From NCBI GenBank assembly GCA_003151295.1, contig PLXD01000643.1, positions 1-5,947 of the forward strand: DNA of 5,947 bases, read 5' to 3'. How positions within the stretch are numbered: position 1 is the first letter of the stretch; every line of letters starts with the position of its first letter. Below are positions 1-5,547 of the stretch, one piece after another. Position numbers and translations under genes: made by a program. The notes beneath the pieces are model-generated. The model was not told the DNA's origin. It saw nothing but the letters and a program-made list of their open reading frames with translations, and made no database searches. The DNA is from Chitinophagaceae bacterium. Its GTDB lineage: Bacteria; Bacteroidota; Bacteroidia; Chitinophagales; Chitinophagaceae.

Positions 1-705
1 CCCGGCACCTTGCTCCAATAGGGTCCTTTGTGCTCCAGCATGACAACAGGATTAGGATCCAGGAAGACAGCCTTCATCAACCCCTTCATATCGGCGGCAT
101 TGGAAGGATAGACTAGTTTGATGCCTTTTATCGAGAGCAGGGTTGTCTCAATACTGCCGCTATGATAAGGCCCACCACCGCCATATGCCCCGACGGGGAT
201 CCTTATCAGGGTCTGAACGGGGAATTTCCCGCAGCTCAGGTAGCAGGATTTGGAGATCTCCGTCACCAGTTGGTTAAACCCGGGATAAATATAATCCGCG
301 AATTGTACTTCCACGACCGGCTTTACGCCCGTTGCGAACATCCCCAAGGTCGAGCCTATAATATACGCTTCCTGGATCGCTGTATTGAAGACCCGGTGAT
401 CCCCGAACTGCTCGGCAAGGGTCGCGGCCACCCGTGAAAATATCGCCGGCCTTGGCAAGGAGTTGCAGCATCAACTCAAAAGGAGTAAAACCCAGCCCCA
501 GCAACATGCTTTCATCCCGGTAATAAGGGCTCACAAAATCGCAGGAAAGAAGATGGAAGGCTGTAGCCAGTTGGATCGCCTCATGGCCTCTTGAGGTGGA
601 ATGTACCTATTTACAAACGGAACGGTTGCTCTCATAGATCCCGGCCATCGCCTGAGCAGTGCACATAAGACGATAGGCTTTCAATAAGACATCGGCATTG
701 ACCAT
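1..705 (-). pseudogene. Broken fused alpha/beta 2-oxoacid (branched-chain type) dehydrogenase E1, 3' end outside window
   Basis: An intact E1 decarboxylates a 2-oxoacid with thiamine diphosphate and passes the acyl group to lipoyl-E2. From ATG at 705 the first frame reads MVNADVLLKAYRLMCTAQAM, reaches a TAG at 607-609 (codon 33, where relatives usually have Tyr: CK-stop-VHSTSRGHEAIQLA), then continues with SPYYRDESMLLGLG up to FTGGR near 424-435. There the reading jumps by one frame into beta-subunit sequence: TLAEQFGDHRVFNTAIQEA, VEVQFADYIYPGFNQLVTEI, GGGGPYHSGSIETTLLSIKG, YPSNAADMKGLMKA, MLEHKGPYWSKVPG, open to base 1. The beta part keeps the Glu of the FNTAIQEA segment and the His of PYHSGSIE. 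The rest of the alpha half, including its thiamine diphosphate motif, and the start of the beta half are missing; from family size I estimate 250-300 residues. Two separate lesions argue for real decay, though an assembly join at the deletion cannot be excluded. An in-frame TAG lies ten codons before the chosen ATG, so the N-terminus is uncertain. Confidence 0.88.
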
Positions 706-767
706 CGGCAAGCAATATTGATGACAAACCTACTGAAAAACCCATGGACACCCTGCGGAGCGCTGGT

Positions 768-1379
768 TTATTTTACTTCCAGGGTCAGCAGGCTATCATC
801 TTCAATGAAAGCCTCGAGTTCGTCTCCCACTACACACTCTCCAACCCCTGCAGGGGTACCGGTAAAGACCAGGTCTCCGATATTGACGGAAAAGTAGTTG
901 GATATATACGCCACTATCTTATCGATATTATTGATCATCAGGCTGGAATTGCCTTGCTGGACAAGCTCTTTATTCTTATAGAGACAGAAATTCAGATCCT
1001 TTTTGTTCTTAATATTTTGCAAAGGGATCCATTTGCCGACGGCAGCGGAATTATCCCAAGCCTTCGCCTTTTCCCAGGGAAGACCCTTTTCTTTAAGTTC
1101 ATTCTGAATATCCCGGGCCGTGAAATCGATACCGACCGTCATGGCATCGTAGTACTTATTGGCAAACCGCTCCTGTATATACTTTCCGTTCTTGGAAATA
1201 CGAAGCACCAATTCACATTCATAATTTAACTCATTGGTGAATTCCGGGTAATAGAATGGAGTATGAGCCTGCAGCAATGCGCTTTTAGGCTTCATAAATA
1301 TGATCGGCTCGTCCGGAACTTCATTATTTAACTCCTTGGCATGCGCCACATAGTTACGGCCAACACAGAATATTTTCAT
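768..1379 (-). CDS. Fumarylacetoacetate hydrolase family protein (acylpyruvase / oxaloacetate decarboxylase-like)
   Basis: A 203-residue protein covering the FAH catalytic fold, the usual size for the small FAHD1/YcgM-type members that hydrolyse acylpyruvates or decarboxylate oxaloacetate in the cytoplasm. Visible signatures are CVGRNYVAHAKEL (residues 5-17, with His13 and Glu16 spaced like the catalytic His-Glu pair of FAHD1), PIIFMKP (25-31), the metal ligands Glu54 and Glu56 in NYECELVL, Asp85 in VGIDFTARDIQ, the KGLPWEKAKAWDNSAAVG segment (98-115) and GDLVFTGTPAGVG (168-180). I start at ATG 1379, giving MKIFCVGRNY; a TTG two codons upstream (1385) is less likely. No Shine-Dalgarno is visible, as expected in this phylum. 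The gene follows pth by about 155 bp and precedes the broken E1 by 62 bp. The exact substrate cannot be told from sequence. Confidence 0.93.
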   Translation of the reverse strand: MKIFCVGRNYVAHAKELNNEVPDEPIIFMKPKSALLQAHTPFYYPEFTNELNYECELVLRISKNGKYIQERFANKYYDAMTVGIDFTARDIQNELKEKGLPWEKAKAWDNSAAVGKWIPLQNIKNKKDLNFCLYKNKELVQQGNSSLMINNIDKIVAYISNYFSVNIGDLVFTGTPAGVGECVVGDELEAFIEDDSLLTLEVK

Positions 1380-1534
1380 ATTCAATAAGGGTTTTTAAAT
1401 AGAAAATTCTTGATTCAGTTTACATCCGGCCTGAAAAGACCCCGGGCACTCGTATAGGAATATTGAACAATAAAAAATCTACTTGTCAGGTGAGAATACA
1501 ATATTAGGCGAAAATAAAGATTCCCAACTACAAA

Positions 1535-2113
1535 TCATAGTGTTATATCTAATTTATTGTATTGATTCATGGTCCGCCCGATTCCGCTGAACACAAAGCT
1601 TTCAATGACTTCGCCCGATTTTTCGATCTTCAACCTGACCAGGGGCCATTCGGAATCCTGCCACTTCCCCAATACAAATTCAACCTGGCGACCCTTGGGA
1701 AAATCATTGCCGATGCCAAAACGCAGTTTGGGATAGGCATCTGTTCCAAGGACTTCCTGGATACTCCGAAGCCCGTTATGCCCTGCATCACTGCCTGCAG
1801 GTCGTATCCGGAGCCGGTTGAGGGGCAGGGCCAGATCATCGACCACGGTCAGTGTATTTTCGATTGCGATCTTTTCCGCGTCCATCCAGTATTTGACCGC
1901 TTTCCCACTCAGATTCATATACGTAGTCGGTTTGATGCAAACAAGCAGGTGACCCTTCCATTTTATTTCAACCATCTCGGCTAAACGCCCGACATGAAAG
2001 GTCCCTCCCTGCTTCCTCAGCCATTCATCGACCACGTCAAACCCTATATTATGACGCGTATGAGCATATTCCGCGCCTGGATTACCCAGGCCTACGATTA
2101 AAAACTTACCCAT
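1535..2113 (-). CDS. pth: Peptidyl-tRNA hydrolase
   Basis: This enzyme cleaves the ester bond of peptidyl-tRNA released from stalled ribosomes and so recycles tRNA in the cytoplasm. The 192-residue length is normal for bacterial Pth. The start MGKFLIVGLGNPGAEYAHTR carries Asn11; the next residue, His21, is the catalytic base in RHNIGFDVVD. KPTTYMNLSG has Met66-Asn67, TVVDDLALP has the active-site Asp (93), and GSDAGHNGLRSI has Asn113. These match Asn10, His20, Met67-Asn68, Asp93 and Asn114 of the E. coli enzyme, so all key residues are present. ATG 2113 is preceded by AAGG about 5 bases upstream, one of the few Shine-Dalgarno-like sites here. It lies third in the prs-rplY-pth order, but a strong terminator stands between it and rplY, so transcription must come by read-through or from a promoter I cannot identify. 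Confidence 0.97.
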   Translation of the reverse strand: MGKFLIVGLGNPGAEYAHTRHNIGFDVVDEWLRKQGGTFHVGRLAEMVEIKWKGHLLVCIKPTTYMNLSGKAVKYWMDAEKIAIENTLTVVDDLALPLNRLRIRPAGSDAGHNGLRSIQEVLGTDAYPKLRFGIGNDFPKGRQVEFVLGKWQDSEWPLVRLKIEKSGEVIESFVFSGIGRTMNQYNKLDITL

Positions 2114-2145
2114 ATACCCTTTTTAGGCGACCGGAAAACGAAAAA

Positions 2146-2170
2146 ACCCGGTTAAAAATCTTAACCGGGT
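2146..2170 (-). terminator. Intrinsic terminator after rplY, just before pth
   Basis: Perfect 10-bp stem: ACCCGGTTAA (2146-2155) and TTAACCGGGT (2161-2170) around a 5-base loop. Read on the minus strand, the stem is followed by GGGTTTTTTCGTTTT (a run of six T, then four more). It begins 18 bases past the rplY stop and its T-tract ends about 20 bases before the pth start codon. The A-run on the other side belongs to the same tract seen in reverse; no plus-strand gene needs a terminator here. Confidence 0.88.
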
Positions 2171-2188
2171 CCTCAATCATGATTTTTA

Positions 2189-2869
2189 TTATTTTTTGGC
2201 GGCAGGCTTTGCAGTGGCAGCTTTTGCAGCGGCAGGCTTTGCAGCAGCGGGTGCGGCGGCAGCGGGTGCGGCAGCTTTTGCAGCAGTTGCGCCGGCAGCT
2301 GGTGCTCCTGACTCTTCCTGTTTCAATTGACGGGTCAGCACGATGGATGCAATGGGAATACGGGGCGAGTTCAGGATCTCATAATTACTGTCCTTCACAT
2401 CCTCAACCCTTACATTACCATTCAATTCCAGTTCGGTCAGATCCACTTCGATATTTTCCTTTAAATACTTGGGATAAGTCTTCACCTTTAAGGCCTTCAT
2501 CTTGGTGATCAGCTTACCCCCATCCTTCACACCTTTCGCGGCGCCCGTGAACTTAATGGGGATCGTAGCGATCACCTTCTTGTCTTCCACAAGTTCCATG
2601 AAATCCACATGGATCAGCACATCGGTTACCTTGTCAAATTGCAGGTCCTTCAGGATGCATCTGTAGGATTGTCCATCCAGCTTAACCTCAGCTAACTGGA
2701 AATCAGGCGTATACACCAGTGTTTTAAAAGATGTGACAGGCGCTGAAAAACTCAGCTCCTTTGCACCCCCGTAAATTACACCGGGCACATTTCCCTCAGA
2801 GCGAAGTTGGCGGGTGGCTTGTTTGCCGTGTTCGGTCCTGAGTTGTCCTTCGATTGTAATCGTCTTCAT
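2189..2869 (-). CDS. rplY: Ribosomal protein bL25 (Ctc/TL5 type, long form) with Ala/Pro/Lys tail
   Basis: bL25 binds 5S rRNA in the central protuberance of the 50S subunit; the long form is also known as general stress protein Ctc. The 226-residue protein has an L25 domain at about 1-92 (MKTITIEGQLRTEHGKQATR start, GNVPGVIYGG at 26-35, CILKDLQFDKVTDVLIHVDF around 70-90). The TL5-type C-terminal beta domain follows at about 93-185 (ATIPIKFTGAAKGVKDGG, TYPKYLKENIEVDLTEL, IPIASIVLTRQ). The last 38 residues (189-226) are almost only Ala, Pro, Lys, Gly and Thr, a common basic, probably disordered extension in Bacteroidota L25. Start ATG 2869 lies 23 bases after the prs stop, so the two genes are surely co-transcribed, as in many bacteria. 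A hairpin terminator follows directly. Confidence 0.96.
   Translation of the reverse strand: MKTITIEGQLRTEHGKQATRQLRSEGNVPGVIYGGAKELSFSAPVTSFKTLVYTPDFQLAEVKLDGQSYRCILKDLQFDKVTDVLIHVDFMELVEDKKVIATIPIKFTGAAKGVKDGGKLITKMKALKVKTYPKYLKENIEVDLTELELNGNVRVEDVKDSNYEILNSPRIPIASIVLTRQLKQEESGAPAAGATAAKAAAPAAAAPAAAKPAAAKAATAKPAAKK
2201..2283. repeat. Short degenerate tandem repeats encoding the L25 Ala/Pro/Lys tail
   Basis: GCAGCGGGTGCGGC occurs at 2244-2257 and 2259-2272 (15-bp period). GGCAGGCTTTGCAG occurs at 2201-2214 and 2231-2244 (30-bp period). CAGCTTTTGCAG occurs at 2218-2229 and 2272-2283. All periods are multiples of three, so copy changes keep the reading frame and only alter tail length. Confidence 0.8.
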
Positions 2870-2892
2870 TTTATATCAATTTTAAAATTACG

Positions 2893-3843
2893 CTATTTAT
2901 TCCTCAACTGCGAATGTATGAACAGGCTCGTGATACTCCTGTTCTCATGCGCATTGCGTATGGCAACCGCAAACAACTCCGATACACTCAACACCTTTAT
3001 CTTCGGACTCTGCTGGCGTAAAGGAATGGTGTCGCAGACCACCAGTTCTTCCAACACGCTGTTCTCTATATTATAATAAGCATTACCGCTCAACACCGGG
3101 TGCGTACACATGGCCCTCACACTCCGGGCTCCCTTTTCTTTAAGCAGGCCCGAGGCTTTCGCCAACGTTCCGCCCGTATCGCAAAGATCGTCGATAAGGA
3201 CGATATCCTTGCCCATTACATCCCCGATAACCACCATGCTGGCTATCTCGTTGGCCCGCTTCCTGTGTTTGTCGCAAATCACCATTTCGGCATTGAAATA
3301 CGAAGCGATTTCACGGATACGATTGGCGCTTCCCACATCAGGGGCGGCAAAGGTAAGGTTTTCTATCTTAAGTTTCTCAATATAAGGGATAAAAATAGCC
3401 GAACTATCAAGGTGATCCACCGGGATATCGAAATAGCCCTGGATCTGCGGAGCGTGTAGATCCATGGTGATCACCCGGTCTGCCCCGGCAGCCACTAACA
3501 TATTGGCTACCAGCTTAGAACCGATGGCCACGCGGGGTTTGTCCTTACGATCCTGACGGGCATACCCATAATAGGGGATCACCGCTACCACCTTATAAGC
3601 AGAAGCCCTCCGCGCCGCATCGATCATCAGAAGCAATTCCATCAGGTTCTCGGCCGGAGAAAATGTGCTTTGGATCAGGAAAACCATATCCCCCCGTATG
3701 CTCTCATTAAAAACAGGCTGGATCTCGCCATCGCTGAAATGCTGGATGGTTATTTTACCAGGGGGATTGCCAAATTGCTGGGATATTTTCTCGGCCAGGT
3801 ATTGAGACCCCGTTCCGGCAAAGATTTTAGCTGTATGCTGCAT
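2893..3843 (-). CDS. prs: Ribose-phosphate pyrophosphokinase (PRPP synthetase, class I)
   Basis: Makes 5-phosphoribosyl-1-pyrophosphate from ribose 5-phosphate and ATP, the precursor for purines, pyrimidines, NAD, His and Trp; cytoplasmic, normally hexameric. At 316 residues it is full length. Visible motifs are IFAGTGSQYLAEKI (7-20), HFSDGEIQPVFNESIRG (35-51), the ATP-binding PYYGYARQDRKDKPR (90-104), TMDLHAPQIQGYF with His130 (126-138), APDVGSANR (167-175), CDKHRKR with catalytic-loop Lys192 and Arg194, and the PRPP-binding loop VLIDDLCDTGGTL (215-227). Nothing key is missing. Start ATG 3843 is followed by a family-like N-terminus (QHTAKIFAGTGS) and has no Shine-Dalgarno. A promoter candidate lies just upstream (3861-3889), making prs the first gene of the prs-rplY(-pth) unit. 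Confidence 0.98.
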   Translation of the reverse strand: MQHTAKIFAGTGSQYLAEKISQQFGNPPGKITIQHFSDGEIQPVFNESIRGDMVFLIQSTFSPAENLMELLLMIDAARRASAYKVVAVIPYYGYARQDRKDKPRVAIGSKLVANMLVAAGADRVITMDLHAPQIQGYFDIPVDHLDSSAIFIPYIEKLKIENLTFAAPDVGSANRIREIASYFNAEMVICDKHRKRANEIASMVVIGDVMGKDIVLIDDLCDTGGTLAKASGLLKEKGARSVRAMCTHPVLSGNAYYNIENSVLEELVVCDTIPLRQQSPKIKVLSVSELFAVAIRNAHENRSITSLFIHSQLRNK

Positions 3844-3860
3844 ATGAGTGGAATGTGGGG

Positions 3861-3889
3861 CGAAGATATAAAATGAAAAAAGAATGCAA
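3861..3889 (-). promoter_or_regulatory. Candidate Bacteroidota-type promoter for prs-rplY
   Basis: On the minus strand TATCTTCG (3861-3868) matches the -7 consensus TAnnTTTG at five of six fixed positions. A TTG (3887-3889) stands 18 bases upstream as the -33 element. The spacer is T-rich. The predicted start would give a leader of roughly 10-15 bases before ATG 3843. Inferred from pattern only. Confidence 0.5.
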
Positions 3890-3966
3890 GGCCAAGAGAA
3901 TGGGAAAAATTATTTATCTGAGAGGGTCGTCTTACTTTGACCCGCCGATGCCTTTGAAGGAGGTGT

Positions 3967-4010
3967 TTATAACAGGGCGTCCCGGATATATCCGGGACGC
4001 CCTGTTATAA
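3967..4010. repeat. Perfect 44-bp palindrome (possible terminator of the small membrane-protein gene)
   Basis: The 22-base arms match without a single mismatch around a centre between 3988 and 3989 (TATAACAGGGCGTCCC and its complement, core CCGGATATATCCGG). As RNA from either strand it would fold into a hairpin of about 20 bp with a tetraloop. It lies 36 bases past the stop of the minus-strand gene at 4047 and about 120 bases upstream of prs. It could therefore end that transcript, but neither side has a T-run, unlike the two clear terminators in this window. It could equally be a processing or stability hairpin, or a binding site. The symmetry is certain, the role is not. Confidence 0.9.
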
Positions 4011-4046
4011 CATTAATCAAACAATAAAAACAAAAGAGGATCTGCT

Positions 4047-4253
4047 TTAATGATTTACAGCGGCCAATTGCTGCTTTTCAGCACTGACAACCGCGGTCTT
4101 TTCCGTCTCTTTCCCGGCTAAAGTCCTGGAATTCAACGCATAAAAAATAGAGGAGCAAAGAAAGATTGAAAAAAACAAGGCAACCACATACATACCGATA
4201 CAGAACAGGAAAGGCTGCCAGCCACCGATGGAAGAAAGCGTTTTGCGTTTCAT
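4047..4253 (-). CDS. Small single-pass membrane protein, unknown function
   Basis: Starting at ATG 4253 this is a 68-residue protein, MKRKTLSSIGGWQPFLFCIG onward. A basic N-terminus (KRK at 2-4) is followed by a hydrophobic stretch at about 15-40 (FLFCIGMYVVALFFSIFLCS and on to YAL) with cysteines 18 and 33. A polar, charged tail of about 28 residues follows (RTLAGKETEKTAVVSAEK). By the positive-inside rule the N-terminus should be cytoplasmic and the tail outside. There is no lipobox or cleavage site I would trust. An upstream extension to a TTG at 4319 would add 22 residues, but that stretch overlaps the inverted repeat in the divergent spacer and looks non-coding. It is divergent from radC and followed by the 44-bp palindrome. 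I do not recognise the family; it may be lineage-restricted. Confidence 0.6.
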   Translation of the reverse strand: MKRKTLSSIGGWQPFLFCIGMYVVALFFSIFLCSSIFYALNSRTLAGKETEKTAVVSAEKQQLAAVNH

Positions 4254-4292
4254 TGGATTGGATTTAGATTTAGTTTTCAAAGGTTTACGGTC

Positions 4293-4352
4293 AATAATAA
4301 CAGTGTAAAAAGAACTCAATAACGTGTATAACGCAAGATTTACACTATTATT
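4293..4352. repeat. Imperfect inverted repeat between divergent genes, possible shared regulatory site
   Basis: AATAATAACAGTGTAAA (4293-4309) faces TTTACACTATTATT (4339-4352). The arms match as AATAATA plus GTGTAAA, with three extra bases in the left copy, across a 29-bp gap. It lies midway between the start of the small membrane-protein gene (4253, minus) and radC (4396, plus). Each gene therefore has TTTACACT-(G)TTATT reading towards it. This could be two copies of a promoter or operator element; no clean Bacteroidota -33/-7 pair was found for either gene. Confidence 0.4.
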
Positions 4353-4395
4353 TCACCGCCTTATTCAACTCCAAAATAATGACTTAATTTGGTTT

Positions 4396-5091
4396 ATGCA
4401 AGAGCGGAAATACTCTATAAAAAATTGGGCGAAGGACGATAGGCCTCGTGAAAAACTACTGAGTAAAACCCCTATGTCCCTGAGTGATTCTGAACTACTT
4501 GCGATCCTGATCAACCAGGGCACCCGGGACCGGACAGCGGTCGATCTGGCCAAGGAAGTGCTGCAAATGGGCGGAAATGATCTGCAGGAGCTGGGCAGGC
4601 TGACGATAAAAGAATTGATGAAGATCAAGGGCATCGGTCCGGCGAAAGCTATCACGATCGCCGCAGCGCTGGAATTGGGCAGGCGGAGGCAGGCGCGGCT
4701 ATTTTACCCCGAAAAAGTTTCCGTAAAGGACAGCAGGGAGGTCGCTGTCTATTTACAGGCCTTGTTACGCGACCATAGCCATGAAGTATTCGCCGTTCTC
4801 TTCCTGAACCGGGCCAATAAGATCCGGCATTTTGAGATCATCAGCCAGGGAGGCATTACCGGAACCGTAGCCGATCCAAGGGTGATCCTTAAAAAGGCCC
4901 TGGAGCAAGAAGCCGTCAGTATGATCCTCTGCCATAACCATCCTTCTGGAAGCCTCAGGCCCAGCAAGGCCGATGAAGAGCTGACCCTGAAGATCAGGGA
5001 AGCTGCCCGGTATTTCGATATTAAATTACTGGACCATATTATCGTGAGTGAAGATGGCCATTTCAGCTTTGCAGACGAAGGTTTGCTTTGA
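4396..5091 (+). CDS. radC: RadC/JAB-domain protein (DNA repair protein RadC family)
   Basis: A 231-residue protein with the standard RadC layout. The N-terminal UPF0758 part comes first (MQERKYSIKNWAKDDRPREK, then PMSLSDSELLAILINQGTR). A helix-hairpin-helix motif follows at about 77-85 (IKGIGPAKA), then the C-terminal JAB/MPN metalloprotease-like domain from about 110. The domain keeps Glu130 (HEVFAVLFLN), His180-x-His182-Pro-Ser-Gly (CHNHPSGSLRPSKAD) and Asp193, which together form the expected metal site. The name comes from an old E. coli radiation phenotype; the true biochemical role is not settled, and many members sit near mobile or defence loci. This one has the length and setting of a chromosomal housekeeping copy. 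I start at ATG 4396 because that is where family similarity begins; GTG 4324 would add 24 unlikely residues. It diverges from the small membrane-protein gene and converges with the DUF3467 gene, with 32 bp between stops. Confidence 0.94.
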   Translation: MQERKYSIKNWAKDDRPREKLLSKTPMSLSDSELLAILINQGTRDRTAVDLAKEVLQMGGNDLQELGRLTIKELMKIKGIGPAKAITIAAALELGRRRQARLFYPEKVSVKDSREVAVYLQALLRDHSHEVFAVLFLNRANKIRHFEIISQGGITGTVADPRVILKKALEQEAVSMILCHNHPSGSLRPSKADEELTLKIREAARYFDIKLLDHIIVSEDGHFSFADEGLL

Positions 5092-5123
5092 GGCCGACAT
5101 CCCGGTATGGCTAAAATCTACTT

Positions 5124-5435
5124 TTAAGCCTGTGCCGTTGGCCCTCCGAAATTCAAGGGCAATTGCACTTCCTCCAGGTCCTGTATCTTGCCATTGGCGG
5201 CTTCAAAACGAACCAGGTTTTCGGTCAAGGCCTTCATGAAACGCTTGGCATGCTGAGGAGTAAGAATAATGCGGGATTTCACCTTGCTTTTGGGGGTGCC
5301 AGGCATCACATTGACGAAGTCTATTACAAACTCCGCATGAGAATGCGTGATGATCGCCAGATTGGCGTATTCTCCTTCTGCGACTTCTTCACTGATCTCT
5401 ATATTAAGCTGGTTATTGGGCTGCTGGTCGGTCAT
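5124..5435 (-). CDS. DUF3467 domain protein
   Basis: A 103-residue protein with typical DUF3467 core sequence: EEVAEGEYANLAIITHSHAE (16-35), then FVIDFVNVMPGTPKSKVKSR (about 36-55), then IILTPQHAKRFMKALTENLV with a helical, charged end. The domain fills the protein, with a short Gln/Asn-rich N-terminus (MTDQQPNNQLNIEI) and a Pro/Gly tail (LPLNFGGPTAQA). No signal peptide or membrane segment is present, so it should be cytoplasmic. The family is widespread in Bacteroidota and other phyla, but no biochemical function is known to me. Start ATG 5435 lies 14 bases after a strong promoter match (5450-5480), so it is probably transcribed alone with a very short leader. It converges on radC. Confidence 0.9.
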   Translation of the reverse strand: MTDQQPNNQLNIEISEEVAEGEYANLAIITHSHAEFVIDFVNVMPGTPKSKVKSRIILTPQHAKRFMKALTENLVRFEAANGKIQDLEEVQLPLNFGGPTAQA

Positions 5436-5449
5436 ACGCTTATTTTAAG

Positions 5450-5480
5450 CAAATATAAGGGAGAATGGACAGCCGTAAAA
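5450..5480 (-). promoter_or_regulatory. Strong Bacteroidota-type promoter for the DUF3467 gene
   Basis: On the minus strand TATATTTG (5450-5457) is an exact match to the -7 consensus TAnnTTTG. Exactly 19 bases upstream is TTTT (5477-5480), three of four to the -33 consensus TTTG. The -7 box ends 14 bases before ATG 5435, predicting a leader of fewer than ten bases. The -33 bases belong to the T-tract of the preceding terminator. Confidence 0.75.
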
Positions 5481-5509
5481 AAGCAGGGGCCCTTCGGATA
5501 AGGCCCCTG
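5477..5509 (-). terminator. Intrinsic terminator after the lipid-binding protein gene
   Basis: CAGGGGCCCTT (5484-5494) pairs with AAGGCCCCTG (5500-5509) with one unpaired C and a five-base loop (CGGAT). On the minus strand the stem is followed by C and then six T (5482 down to 5477). It starts 38 bases past the stop of the gene at 5548. Confidence 0.88.
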
Positions 5510-5547
5510 TGTACTATCATAATATAAATAGCGAATGCTAAACGTTC

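Noticed and set aside
744..1229. 161-codon open frame on the plus strand
   Set aside because: It lies opposite the FAH family gene, whose motifs and active-site residues are all on the minus strand; the plus frame is an antisense shadow.
1474..1501. TTG and TAGATTTT, 17 bases apart on the minus strand, as a promoter for the FAH family gene
   Set aside because: The -7 match is incomplete, the spacing is short and the gap to the start codon is over 90 bases; in this AT-rich 155-bp spacer such a match is expected by chance. Nothing else was seen in the spacer.
1788..1835. Plus-strand sequence coding SYPEPVEGQ, resembling the translated REP-like repeats found in many genomes
   Set aside because: On the minus strand the same bases encode LALPLNRLRIRPAGSDAGHN, which is normal peptidyl-tRNA hydrolase sequence without any insertion, so the likeness is coincidence.
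3873..4010. Plus-strand 45-codon frame starting ATGAAAAAAGAA and ending TAA inside the palindrome
   Set aside because: It overlaps the prs promoter candidate, its last 14 or so codons are simply the palindrome, the product (ending GRPGYIRDALL) resembles nothing I know, and there is no plausible promoter or other sign of coding.
5109..5130. Hairpin GGCTAAAA / TTTTAAGCC between the converging radC and DUF3467 genes as a two-way terminator
   Set aside because: The stem is short and A/T-rich with a bulge, overlaps the last codons of the DUF3467 gene, and has no T-tract beyond the stem on either side.
5048..5239. Plus-strand 63-codon frame overlapping the end of radC and the DUF3467 gene
   Set aside because: It is out of frame with radC and antisense to DUF3467, both well supported; its product has no recognisable features.
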